In this document: piece after piece, positions 7,357 through 14,867 of the stretch
How positions within the stretch are numbered: position 1 is the first letter of the stretch
Layout of the letters: each line of letters begins with the position of its first letter
Assembly (NCBI GenBank): GCA_964444115.1
Contig: CAYUFT010000029.1
Coordinates: forward strand, 1-21,685
Reading direction: 5' to 3'
Origin: UBA349 sp964444115
GTDB taxonomy: Archaea > Methanobacteriota > Methanobacteria > Methanobacteriales > Methanobacteriaceae
DNA: 21,685 nt
The notes under the pieces: generated by a model
What the model was told of the DNA's origin: nothing
Seen by the model: the letters and a program-made list of their open reading frames with translations, nothing else
Database searches by the model: none
Program-made: the position numbers and the translations under genes

Positions 7357-8553
7357 ATGGTTGAATTACTATCTCCTGCTCGTGATTTTATTTCCTTAAG
7401 TGCGGCCTTAAATAATGGGGCCGATTCAGTCTATGTGGGTATTGAAGGCTGTAATATGCGGGCCAATGTTTCAAATTTCACTCTTGAAACACTTAAAAGT
7501 GCTGTGAAACAATGCCATGATTTAGATAAGAAAATATATGTCTGTACCAATACCATAATGAAAAATAAAGACATAAACTACTTTAAAGATATTTTACCCG
7601 TAATCCATTCTTATGAGGTGGATGCCTTAATTATTTCTGATTTAGGGGCTCTTAAACTTGCAAGAGAAGAGGGAATTGATACGCATATGAGTATTCAGGC
7701 CAATATTTCTAATTTCGAATCTTTAAATTTACTGGAAGAGCTGGGAGTTAGACGAGTGGTTCTCTCCCGGGAATTATCACTTCCAGAGATAAAAGAAATT
7801 AAAGAAAACACTAATCTGGAGATTGAAACCTTCATACACGGGGCCATGTGCGTGGCGGTATCTGGAAGATGTTTTTTAAGTTCTCATCTTTACCATAAAA
7901 GTGCCAACTGTGGAGACTGTTTACAGCCCTGCCGTAAAGAGTGGAAACTCTCTTTGGAAGAGGATAATGAATTTGGATTAGTTCAAACTCAAGAGGGAAG
8001 CCATATATTGAGTCCTAAAGACCTTTGCATGATAAAACACATTCCCGAACTCATGGAGGCAGGCATTGATGCCTTTAAACTTGAAGGAAGGGCCAGGCCT
8101 GCTGACTATGTTGCCACCGTAACTAAAACCTATCGCGAAGCTATTGATAGTTATGAATCTGGCAAATGGAAATTCCATGAAAGCTGGGCCCATGAACTTA
8201 AAAAAGTCTTTAATAGAGGTTTTGACACGGGTTTTTACTTTAGAAATCCCTACCAAACCAGCAAAGATAATCAATCTACTCATATCAAAAAAGACATTGG
8301 CTTAGTAGTTAATTATTATAAAAATGTTTCCGCAGCAGAAATAAAACTTTTCCACGACCTGAAAATTGGCGATGAAATTATTATTCAAGGAAATAAGACC
8401 GGATCTATTATACAAAGGGTTGAATCAATGCAAATTGATGGTAAAAATATTAAGGAAGCTCAAAAAGGCCAAAATGTGGGATTAATGATTAAAGATCAAG
8501 TTAGGCCTAATGATATTGTTTATAAACTGATTTTAAGAAATAATAAGCCTTAA
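7357..8553 (+). CDS. U32-family protein (TrhP/RlhA-like hydroxylase or peptidase U32)
   Basis: A 398-residue U32-family protein. The N-terminal TIM-barrel part begins VELLSPARDF and GADSVYVGIEG. The family signature is EIETFIHGAMCVAVSGRCFLSS. Cysteines C165, C172, C185, C188 and C192 follow the C-x6-C ... C spacing of U32 proteins that hold a [4Fe-4S] cluster (TrhP and RlhA for tRNA/rRNA hydroxylation, UbiU/UbiV). The C-terminal part (about 315-398) looks like the small beta-barrel found in TrhP. The older name 'peptidase U32' reflects a collagenase report; an RNA hydroxylation role is more likely but the target cannot be read from sequence. GGTG (7348-7351) lies 5 bases before the ATG. Single gene, convergent with the MFS gene. 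Confidence 0.88.
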   Translation: MVELLSPARDFISLSAALNNGADSVYVGIEGCNMRANVSNFTLETLKSAVKQCHDLDKKIYVCTNTIMKNKDINYFKDILPVIHSYEVDALIISDLGALKLAREEGIDTHMSIQANISNFESLNLLEELGVRRVVLSRELSLPEIKEIKENTNLEIETFIHGAMCVAVSGRCFLSSHLYHKSANCGDCLQPCRKEWKLSLEEDNEFGLVQTQEGSHILSPKDLCMIKHIPELMEAGIDAFKLEGRARPADYVATVTKTYREAIDSYESGKWKFHESWAHELKKVFNRGFDTGFYFRNPYQTSKDNQSTHIKKDIGLVVNYYKNVSAAEIKLFHDLKIGDEIIIQGNKTGSIIQRVESMQIDGKNIKEAQKGQNVGLMIKDQVRPNDIVYKLILRNNKP

Positions 8554-8588
8554 TGTCAAATATATTTAAATAATCTTTTTAATTGATA

Positions 8589-8692
8589 CTAAAATAAATA
8601 TAATAAAATAAAAATAAATCCAGAACACTAAATGTGTTCCAGTAATGGAATTTTATAAATTATTCATTTAAATTATTCATTTGTTTTTTTTC
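8589..8692. terminator. Shared terminator region between convergent U32 and MFS genes
   Basis: A short hairpin, GAACAC-TAAAT-GTGTTC (8623-8639), lies between the two convergent genes. An eight-T run at about 8684-8692 can end plus-strand transcripts, and the A-rich block 8589-8618 is T-rich on the minus strand and can end the MFS transcript. Confidence 0.45.
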
Positions 8693-8702
8693 TAAATTTT
8701 CT

Positions 8703-10184
8703 TCATTCTACGTTTTCTAAAAATTCTTCTGATATCTCTTCTGGAACCGTTTCTTTATCATCACTTAAACTGGCTTCTTTAAGGAAAAATGCAACAATCA
8801 AACCGATAAAGGCCAATATTATAGGTGCCATGAATATGTTTTGAATGGATAGGGTTAAAATTTCCTTTTCACTTAAATTAATGGCCTCAGAACTGTTCAT
8901 GGAATAGTTCATTATAAATCCAAATATGGGGATGGCTACGGTGGCCCCTACATTCCTGAAAAACTGCATAGCCGCAGTAGTAATTCCTATTTCTCTGTGT
9001 GAAAAAGCATCCTGTACACTTATGGTAAATACAGTGTACATTATTCCAGATCCTAAACCAAGAATGGTGGAATAGGCCAGTAATTCATAAGGAGAGGTAT
9101 TTACATTCATGGTAGCCAGCAAGATAACTCCCACTCCCGTAATTAAAAATTCAGCAATAGCCAGCTTTTTATATTTTCCAGTTCTGGAAATGATTTGTCC
9201 TGCAATGTTAGCGGATATGGTGAGACTTATGAGCATAGGAATCATTACTAATCCTGAATTAGTGGCACTCATTCCTAAAACGCCTTGAGCAAACAAGGGG
9301 ACGTAAATTATCCCACAAAATATCAATGCACTTGCTAAAAAGTTTTCTATTGAGGATATAGTAAATGTTGAATTTTTAAATAGATAAAGTGGTAAAATTG
9401 GTTCTATAGCTTTTTTTTCAGCCCAGATAAACAGTACAAACATCACCGCTGAAAACATAAACAATCCTATTATTTCCGCTAAAGGATAGGCATTCAAATC
9501 TCGGGCCAGGGTCAATCCTAAAAAAAGCCCACTTAAAGCTAAGGTAAAGGTTATAATTCCGGAATAATCAATAACTTTTTTTACGCCTTCTAATTTTAAA
9601 TCAGGAAGTGAATTCATGAGCATTCCTATAGCTATAATTCCTATGGGAACATTAACGAAAAATATCCATCTCCAGCCCACAGTGTCGGTAATTACTCCGC
9701 CTAATATAGGGCCTAGGACACTGGAAACACCAAAAACTGAGGCCAGTATTCCCATATATTTACTTCGTTCCCGAGGAGAGAAAATCTCTCCCACCACAAT
9801 AAATGGGAGGGCTATTAAAATACCACCACCAATACCTTGAATCCCTCTAAATATAATTAATTCCATCATGTTGGTTGAAAAACCACACATTATTGAAGCT
9901 ATTACAAATATAGCTATTCCCAGGATGAGAATATTCTTTCTACCGTAAATATCAGATAATTTTCCAAATAAGATGATGGCAATGGTTGAAGAGAGCATGT
10001 AAGACGTAAAGGGCCATACATAGTATTCCATTCCTTGCAGGTTACTGATAATTTGGGGCATGGCCGTACCAATTATAGAATTATCCAGTGCAGCCACCAG
10101 GAGCCCCACCATTAATCCGGCCATGATAAAGACCAGATTCTGGTCTTGTTTGGTAATAGTTGATTCAGTATTCATGATATTCAC
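8703..10184 (-). CDS. MFS multidrug efflux transporter, DHA2 (EmrB/QacA) type
   Basis: A 493-residue membrane protein with about 14 predicted transmembrane helices, the DHA2 drug:H+ antiporter layout. Motifs visible are LDNSIIGTAMPQI in helix 1 (motif D1), GKLSDIYGRKN (motif A) between helices 2 and 3, RGIQGIGGG (motif B) and the antiporter motif C GVSSVLGPILGG in helix 5. The C-terminus is an acidic cytoplasmic tail. The GTG at 10184 overlaps the stop codon of the MarR gene as GTGA, so the two form an operon. An ATG at 10175 preceded by GAGTGA is an equally good or better start and would shorten the protein by three residues. Likely exports a toxic compound sensed by the MarR regulator; the substrate is unknown. 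Confidence 0.92.
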   Translation of the reverse strand: MNIMNTESTITKQDQNLVFIMAGLMVGLLVAALDNSIIGTAMPQIISNLQGMEYYVWPFTSYMLSSTIAIILFGKLSDIYGRKNILILGIAIFVIASIMCGFSTNMMELIIFRGIQGIGGGILIALPFIVVGEIFSPRERSKYMGILASVFGVSSVLGPILGGVITDTVGWRWIFFVNVPIGIIAIGMLMNSLPDLKLEGVKKVIDYSGIITFTLALSGLFLGLTLARDLNAYPLAEIIGLFMFSAVMFVLFIWAEKKAIEPILPLYLFKNSTFTISSIENFLASALIFCGIIYVPLFAQGVLGMSATNSGLVMIPMLISLTISANIAGQIISRTGKYKKLAIAEFLITGVGVILLATMNVNTSPYELLAYSTILGLGSGIMYTVFTISVQDAFSHREIGITTAAMQFFRNVGATVAIPIFGFIMNYSMNSSEAINLSEKEILTLSIQNIFMAPIILAFIGLIVAFFLKEASLSDDKETVPEEISEEFLENVE

Positions 10185-10648
10185 TCGCAGTTTATTTTAA
10201 AAACCAGGCTTTTAATGGTTTTTAAGGAGTCATTTAATGCTTTATATTCGTCTGGATTTAGATGAGAAATATTATTTCTAATTATTTTTTCTACTATTTT
10301 CCGGGATTCTATTAAAAACTGGATGCCCTCAGGAGTTATGTCAATGTTGGTAATTCTACGATCGGTCTCATGTGGTGAACGGATAGCATGGCCTTCTTTA
10401 ACTAGATTATCAATGAAAATAGTCATATTTGGCTTTGATATGCACAAAATTTTACCGATTTTAGATATGGACATGGTTCCATGAACTTTCAATGTTCCCA
10501 GTATCTGATAGTATCCTGCTGATTTGGATTTTTGATTTTCATGATCCACTGACATTTTCAGCTTTCTATAAAATAGGGGATAGTATATTAACAGATTATC
10601 GACCATGTTTTCAAACTCTGGTTTTTGAATATTCTTTTCTTCCCCCAT
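10181..10648 (-). CDS. MarR-family transcriptional regulator
   Basis: A winged helix-turn-helix repressor of about 155 residues. The recognition region MSISKIGKILCISKPNMTIFIDNLVKEG and the wing SPHETDRRITNIDITPEG with the conserved D-R-R are typical of MarR, and the flanking helices give the dimerisation domain. I chose the ATG at 10648 because GGTG sits 5 bases upstream; an ATG six codons earlier (10666) has no ribosome binding site. It is the first gene of an operon with the MFS exporter (4-bp overlap), the common arrangement in which MarR represses both genes until a ligand binds. No operator can be assigned confidently. Confidence 0.92.
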   Translation of the reverse strand: MGEEKNIQKPEFENMVDNLLIYYPLFYRKLKMSVDHENQKSKSAGYYQILGTLKVHGTMSISKIGKILCISKPNMTIFIDNLVKEGHAIRSPHETDRRITNIDITPEGIQFLIESRKIVEKIIRNNISHLNPDEYKALNDSLKTIKSLVFKINCE

Positions 10649-10826
10649 TATCGCACCAAATTCCATTTATAATGAATCAATTAACAATAATTACTTTAAA
10701 TTCATTTATTTCTCATTATTCTTCAATTCAGTTAATATGCTCCATTCATTATTCAGCTTTTTAATAATTAGTTAATGGGTATCAATTTAATTATATGAAT
10801 TATTAGTACAATTGGTTATGTACCTT

Positions 10827-10849
10827 AATAGTTACTAACTTTAACTATT
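10827..10849. promoter_or_regulatory. Inverted repeat in the MarR/CBS intergenic region
   Basis: AATAGTTA and TAACTATT form a perfect 8-bp inverted repeat with a 7-bp spacer. The size would suit a winged-HTH dimer, but it is about 180 bp upstream of the MarR start, so a link to MarR is speculative. Confidence 0.3.
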
Positions 10850-10876
10850 TTCTATTTAAAGTTTTTGACCACTATT

Positions 10877-11022
10877 TTAAATTACACCAATAAGAATTAC
10901 TATAAAAATTACTCTTAAAGAATTACATTATACTAATAAGAATTAATATAAAAATTACTCTTAAAAGAATTACATTATACTAATAAGAATTAAATTACAC
11001 CAATAAGAATTACTATAAAAAA
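10877..11022. repeat. Nested tandem/direct repeats (46/47-bp units) upstream of the CBS gene
   Basis: The core AATAAGAATTA occurs at 10889, 10935, 10982 and 11002, giving spacings of 46, 47 and 20 bp. The first two units are nearly identical along their length. In addition, a 32-bp stretch beginning TTAAATTACACC is identical at 10877-10908 and 10990-11021. The region has no open frame of note and ends about 25 bp before the CBS-gene TATA box. Confidence 0.85.
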
Positions 11023-11045
11023 GAATATAACATTATTATTCTAAG

Positions 11046-11058
11046 TATAATTATAAAA
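11046..11058 (+). promoter_or_regulatory. TATA box of the CBS-cfbC operon
   Basis: TATAATTATAAAA is centred about 44 bases before the ATG. Transcription starting 25 nt downstream (near 11077) leaves the GGGAG ribosome binding site (11086-11090) in the leader, a consistent arrangement. Confidence 0.5.
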
Positions 11059-11095
11059 TGATAATTTTAGTATTAATGAGTTACTGGGAGTTGAA

Positions 11096-11581
11096 ATGAT
11101 GATTAGTGTTCAAGATGCCATGCAAAAAGAGGTCATTACTTTAAGAAGAGTAGAAAAAATCGAAGAAGCAGCTAAAATTTTAAGGGCTAAAAAAATTAGT
11201 GGGGCACCGGTTGTAGATGAAAATAATAAAATGATAGGTATAGTCAGTGAAGGCGACATCATGAGATTACTGGAATTCCATTCCCCTAATTTAAACCTTA
11301 TTTTGCCTTCTCCTCTGGACTTAATAGAATTACCTATACGAATGAAATCAGAATATGATGAGATTTCAGCAGGATTAAAAAAAGCATCTGTGGTGATGGT
11401 ACACGAAATAATGACCAAAAAATTGATTACTATCTCTCCAGAAAAGTCCATTTCTGATGCTGCAGAACAAATGGACATGCATAAAGTTAAAAGACTTCCC
11501 GTTTTAGATGAGAAGGGTGATCTCATTGGTATAATTACTAGAGGAGATATTATTGGTGCCCTGGTGAAATCCAATGAGTAA
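11096..11581 (+). CDS. Two-CBS-domain protein
   Basis: A 161-residue protein made of two CBS domains. The first covers about residues 6-62 (MQKEVITLRRVEKIEEAAKI ... IGIVSEGDIMRLL) and the second about 103-158 (IMTKKLITISPEKSISDAAE ... IGIITRGDIIGAL). The two form a Bateman module that usually binds adenosine nucleotides or S-adenosylmethionine and regulates a partner. No catalytic domain is attached. GGGAG precedes the start; the ATG at 11096 and the next codon (also ATG) both have acceptable spacing. Its last 8 bases overlap the start of the cfbC-like gene, so the two are co-transcribed and probably coupled. A regulatory link with F430 synthesis is inference from this overlap. Confidence 0.92.
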   Translation: MMISVQDAMQKEVITLRRVEKIEEAAKILRAKKISGAPVVDENNKMIGIVSEGDIMRLLEFHSPNLNLILPSPLDLIELPIRMKSEYDEISAGLKKASVVMVHEIMTKKLITISPEKSISDAAEQMDMHKVKRLPVLDEKGDLIGIITRGDIIGALVKSNE

Positions 11582-12479
11582 AACCAAGTGTATGGTCACT
11601 CCCCTCAATAAACCCATTACGGAACCTATGGTTAAGGCCACCAATAAACCCATTACCGAGCCTATAGCTAAGGCCACCAATAAACCCATTACCAAACGTA
11701 TAGCTATTTATGGCAAGGGTGGAATTGGAAAATCAACTATTGTATCCAATATTGCGGCAGCCTATTCAGAAAACTATAATGTGCTGGTTATTGGCTGTGA
11801 TCCTAAAGCAGACACTACCCGTACACTTTATGGAAACCGACTGCCCACGGTACTGGATGTTTTGAAAACCAAAAGACAGGCCCAGGTTGAAGATGTTATC
11901 TTTGAGGGATTCAACCAGGTATTGTGTGTGGAAAGTGGAGGGCCAGAACCTGGTGTGGGATGCGCTGGTAGGGGAGTAATTGTGGCCATGAACCTCTTAG
12001 AAAAGCTCCAAGTGTTTACAGAAGATTTGGACGTGGTTATATATGATGTCCTGGGTGACGTGGTCTGTGGAGGATTTGCAGTTCCTCTACGTGAAGATTT
12101 TGCTGATGAGGTCTATATCGTCACTTCTGGAGAATACATGGCCCTTTATGCAGCCAACAATATTTCCAAAGGAATCAAGAAGCTTAAAGGAAACTTGGGC
12201 GGGATTATATGTAACTGCAAAGGCATAGAAAATGAGGAAGAAATTGTGGCCCAATTCGCTCAAGAAATAGGATCTAGAGTTATCAGTATAATTCCTCGCA
12301 GTGAACTGGTCCAAAAAAGCGAAATCGAGGCTAAAACAGTTTTGGAGAAATATCCTGAATCAGAACAAGCGGATTTGTACCGTAAATTGTCTGATGATAT
12401 TTATCAAAACCATGAATTTACAGTTCCCCATCCCCTGGAAATTGAAGAATTTGAGAAATTCTTTAGAAGATTCCATTGA
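11574..12479 (+). CDS. cfbC: NifH-like reductase of coenzyme F430 synthesis (CfbC) with repeated N-terminal extension
   Basis: A 301-residue NifH-like ATP-dependent reductase. The P-loop is GKGGIGKST (residues 47-55), followed by CDPKADTTR; the [4Fe-4S] ligands are C130 (GVGCAGRG) and C165 (VVCGGFA), 35 residues apart exactly as in nitrogenase Fe protein. The C-terminal segment IPRSELVQKSEIEAKTV and the absence of nif genes nearby favour CfbC, which with CfbD reductively cyclises Ni-sirohydrochlorin a,c-diamide on the way to F430. Odd feature: residues 12-40 are an extension made from 12-residue units NKPITEPMVKAT, NKPITEPIAKAT and NKPIT, encoded by 36-bp tandem repeats. The ATG at 11574 overlaps the CBS gene by 8 bp and has GGTGA at good spacing, so the extension should be translated. 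Another NifH-like paralogue is the alternative. Confidence 0.82.
   Translation: MSKTKCMVTPLNKPITEPMVKATNKPITEPIAKATNKPITKRIAIYGKGGIGKSTIVSNIAAAYSENYNVLVIGCDPKADTTRTLYGNRLPTVLDVLKTKRQAQVEDVIFEGFNQVLCVESGGPEPGVGCAGRGVIVAMNLLEKLQVFTEDLDVVIYDVLGDVVCGGFAVPLREDFADEVYIVTSGEYMALYAANNISKGIKKLKGNLGGIICNCKGIENEEEIVAQFAQEIGSRVISIIPRSELVQKSEIEAKTVLEKYPESEQADLYRKLSDDIYQNHEFTVPHPLEIEEFEKFFRRFH
11607..11704 (+). repeat. 36-bp in-frame tandem repeat in the cfbC 5' end
   Basis: Two full units (11607-11642 and 11643-11678) and a partial third (from 11679, continuing to about 11704 with mismatches) each begin AATAAACCCATTAC. The third unit runs into the codons for the conserved KRIAIYGKGG strand, so it appears to be the ancestral copy from which the others were duplicated. 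Confidence 0.9.
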
Positions 12480-12535
12480 GAATTGATTAATTCTATTTCT
12501 TTTAATTCCACAATTATTTTTTGTTTTTATTTTTA

Positions 12536-12985
12536 CTATTTTTCATTCATGATTTCATTAAAATCATCTAAATTATTAACAGTCAATTTTAAATCTTCAA
12601 ATGCACTTAAAACTCCTTTCAAGGCATTATCATATTCTTCAAAATAAAAAAGATGTGATCCACACTTGCAATCAGAACACCCAAATCGGGCCACGGGTGA
12701 TGATTTATCTGAAATTAGGGAGGCCAGGGAACACTCTATCTTTTCTTCTCCCTGGGAATAAATCACTTCTTTTATATTAGAACTGGAATCCATCAGCAAA
12801 TAATCAACATGCCAGTGTAATTTCTTCTTTGAAGATAAATGTCGTGTCACCCGACTTTCCAGAGAATTCAGGGCCGATCCCACGTATATGTAAAACCCTC
12901 TTTTAAACTGCAGTTGCTGGAGTCTACCCACCAATATTTTAGAATCTTTTTCCACTTCAATGATTAAACAGTAAGTCCCTTTCAT
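12536..12985 (-). CDS. DUF123 / GIY-YIG-type nuclease domain protein
   Basis: A protein of about 149 residues belonging to the archaeal DUF123 family, a branch of the GIY-YIG nuclease fold that in some archaea is fused to endonuclease III. The sequence shows the YCLIIEV strand, GFYIYVGSALNSLESRVTRHL (the GIY...YIG-like core with the conserved Arg), LHWHVDYLL, and a cysteine-rich GCSDCKCGSHLFYF near the C-terminus. I chose the ATG at 12985 because AGGTG lies 8 bases upstream; a GTG at 12994 overlaps that site. A TATA-like AT stretch at 13005-13018 is close. Convergent with cfbC over a short T-rich spacer. Nuclease activity in this family is predicted rather than established as far as I know. 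Confidence 0.85.
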   Translation of the reverse strand: MKGTYCLIIEVEKDSKILVGRLQQLQFKRGFYIYVGSALNSLESRVTRHLSSKKKLHWHVDYLLMDSSSNIKEVIYSQGEEKIECSLASLISDKSSPVARFGCSDCKCGSHLFYFEEYDNALKGVLSAFEDLKLTVNNLDDFNEIMNEK

Positions 12986-13204
12986 AAATTGCACACCTGA
13001 GGATTATATTATATTTTACATGGCTCAAACTTAATTTTAAATCAATGAATTCTTAAATGGAATTAATTATAATTTAGTAATATACCTATCTATTAAGGTT
13101 CAACTAAATTTTTACATTAAATTTTTAACTAATTATAATAATTAAATCCTTAAAATCTAAATAATAAAAATCATAATCATAAAAAATAATAATAACGTGA
13201 TTTC

Positions 13205-13621
13205 ATGAAATTCACCCTTAAAACACATGGACACATCAATGTAACTTCTAAACACAAAACAACATTTGAAGTAACCACTGATCCTGAAATATCACTCCAA
13301 GCAGATTGTATTGTAGGTGTGGCCTCAGAAAAATCCATGAAAGACTTCTCTGAAGAACTTAAAAAGGCCATGAGAAGATCAGATGCTGAAATAAAAGTCT
13401 GGTTAAAGACTAAGCATGCACAGGATGAAATTACAGGTTATGGACACCCTGAGTTACCTTTAAATCATCCTACAGACATGGTGTGTAGAAAAAGTGATTA
13501 CATTTGTGGCCGTACTCTAATGATAAATGCTGACAAGGCCGCCTGTGATTTAAATAGTGATTTAATAAATGATTTAAAAAATGGGGAAGAAATGCAGGTG
13601 GAAATTACTGTAAAAGATTGA
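13205..13621 (+). CDS. DUF371 family archaeal protein
   Basis: A 138-residue protein that I recognise as the archaeal DUF371 family of unknown function. Features are THGHINVTSKHKTTFEVTTD near the N-terminus with conserved His residues, ADCIVGVASEKSM, and GYGHPELPLNHPTDMVCRKSDYICGRT, which contains His and Cys residues that could bind a metal. The protein looks cytoplasmic: no signal peptide or membrane segment. GTGAT lies just upstream of the ATG. It is divergent from DUF123 and convergent with tRNA-Leu. No function is assigned. Confidence 0.85.
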   Translation: MKFTLKTHGHINVTSKHKTTFEVTTDPEISLQADCIVGVASEKSMKDFSEELKKAMRRSDAEIKVWLKTKHAQDEITGYGHPELPLNHPTDMVCRKSDYICGRTLMINADKAACDLNSDLINDLKNGEEMQVEITVKD

Positions 13622-13781
13622 TTTTTATACTTATGTCAGAATATTTCAACATATATGGTTATCAATTTTAATTTAGTATTGATTGGTTTGAAATGTAATT
13701 AGAATTATTATAATTTATTTTAGCTTTTAAAACGATATTAATCTTTTAATTATTTTAAAAATAGTATTTTAATTATTATAA

Positions 13782-13868
<87 letters not shown>

Positions 13869-13920
13869 ATTCTTGAAAAACAGTTCTAAATGCAAGTACT
13901 TCATCTTTTCTCTTTTTCAC

Positions 13921-13933
13921 TATTTATACTTTA
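13921..13933 (-). promoter_or_regulatory. TATA box of tRNA-Leu
   Basis: The minus strand reads TAAAGTATAAATA about 53-65 bases before the mature tRNA 5' end, leaving a leader of roughly 25-30 nt to be removed by RNase P. Confidence 0.5.
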
Positions 13934-14053
13934 CCTTTTGGAGGGGGCTATGATTCAAATTATTCATCATCAAATAATCCCATATACTGTCAAAATATTT
14001 ATTTATATGCTATTTCATAAAGTTATAATGATAAATCATGTTTTATGATGTGA

Positions 14054-14359
14054 ATGGGAAATAAAATGAAAGCTATAAAAGAAACTGAGGGTGGAATATT
14101 AGTAGATATTGAAGTTTCGGCCAATGCATCCAACTTTGAAATTTCAGGTTATAACTCCTGGCGTGAAAGACTAGAAATACGAATAAAAGCCATACCTCAA
14201 AAAGGAAAAGCCAATAAAGAAATAATTAAAGAAATGTCTAAGCTGACTAAAATGGATGTGGAGATAATATCTGGATTAAAAAGTCATCAAAAAACACTTT
14301 TGATAAAGAAACTGTCTCGGGATGATTTTTTAAATATCCTGGATATAGATATAAGTTAA
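14054..14359 (+). CDS. DUF167 (UPF0235/YggU-like) protein
   Basis: A 101-residue protein of the DUF167 family, a small alpha/beta fold found in archaea, bacteria and eukaryotes with no established function. The hallmark is LEIRIKAIPQKGKANKEIIKEMSK followed by VEIISGLKSHQKTLLI, close to the structurally studied Methanothermobacter MTH637 as I remember it. Start uncertain: the ATG at 14054 has no good ribosome binding site, while the ATG at 14066 has GGGA 6 bases upstream and would give 97 residues. A TATA-like ATTTATATG (about 14000-14008) lies upstream. The last 26 bases of the coding region are tandemly duplicated past the stop codon. Confidence 0.88.
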   Translation: MGNKMKAIKETEGGILVDIEVSANASNFEISGYNSWRERLEIRIKAIPQKGKANKEIIKEMSKLTKMDVEIISGLKSHQKTLLIKKLSRDDFLNILDIDIS

Positions 14360-14383
14360 ATATCCGGGATATAGGTATAAATT
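14332..14383. repeat. 26-bp tandem duplication across the DUF167 stop codon
   Basis: Units 14332-14357 and 14358-14383 both begin AAATATCC and differ at three positions. The first unit encodes the C-terminus of the DUF167 protein, and the stop codon TAA straddles the junction, so the duplication did not alter the protein. Confidence 0.85.
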
Positions 14384-14618
14384 AAATTTAAATGTTTTAG
14401 ATAGGTATTAATTCTAATTAAATTATTTATTAATTATTATAATCAACTATAAATAGGGTATAGTTCTATAATTATAATTTAAGTGATTAATATTCGATAA
14501 ATATCTTTTAGTGGATATAAAAACTAATAAAAATCTAAAATGAAAAGTTTTATATGTCATGTAAATTTTATATTATATTATATATTTTTATAATTTTAAT
14601 TTGTTAAGGGGAAAAAAT
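14360..14618. promoter_or_regulatory. Promoter region of the membrane/exported protein cluster
   Basis: This 259-bp AT-rich region upstream of the 14619 gene contains TTATTATAATC (14434-14444), AAC, then TATAAATAGGGT (14448-14459), a strong TATA-like element. The same two blocks, separated by TG, occur in the 53-bp repeat upstream of galU. A second AT-rich TATA-like stretch lies near 14570-14590, closer to the gene. I cannot tell which one is used. Confidence 0.45.
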
Positions 14619-14855
14619 ATGATATCAACTGTAACTACAACAACTACTGCGGTTACCATGGGTCAGGTAATGGCTTATAGTATAATTGCAGTAATCGCAT
14701 TAATTTTATTCCTGGCCTTAAAAGAGATTTTAAGCTCAGAAGTAAATGGCAGTAATAGGATAAGCTCGTTTATAAAGGGATCTAATGTGGCTATAGTTCC
14801 TCTTCTGCTTGTTTTTGCTGCAGTTGTTACTTACAAGATAGTATCCATTTTGTAA
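14619..14855 (+). CDS. Small two-helix membrane protein of unknown function
   Basis: A 78-residue protein with a Thr-rich N-terminus (STVTTTTTAVTMG) and two hydrophobic segments, about residues 16-37 and 56-76, joined by a polar loop that contains the sequon NGS. I do not recognise the family. AAGGGG (14606-14611) lies 7 bases before the ATG at 14619; a TTG six codons earlier in the same frame overlaps this site and is unlikely. The next gene follows after 12 bases, so this begins an operon with the exported protein at 14868. It could be a membrane partner of that protein. Confidence 0.75.
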   Translation: MISTVTTTTTAVTMGQVMAYSIIAVIALILFLALKEILSSEVNGSNRISSFIKGSNVAIVPLLLVFAAVVTYKIVSIL

Positions 14856-14867
14856 GGTGGTATAATA

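Noticed and set aside
10492..10764. 90-codon plus-strand open frame near the MarR promoter
   Set aside because: It overlaps the MarR gene antisense and has low-complexity Ser/Ile/Leu content and no start signals.
10809..10827. GTAC-N10-GTAC palindrome as MarR operator
   Set aside because: Only the four-base self-palindromic ends and one further pair match; the interior is not symmetric and it is far from the MarR start.
11504..11695. Minus-strand frame with a repeated MGLLVAL hydrophobic motif
   Set aside because: It is just the antisense reading of the 36-bp repeats in the cfbC gene; the length of 36 bp keeps both strands open.
11574..12479. nifH of a nitrogen-fixation cluster
   Set aside because: The cluster ligands and P-loop are shared by all NifH-like proteins, but there is no nifD, nifK or glnB next to it and the partner is a CBS protein, so a CfbC-type reductase is more likely.
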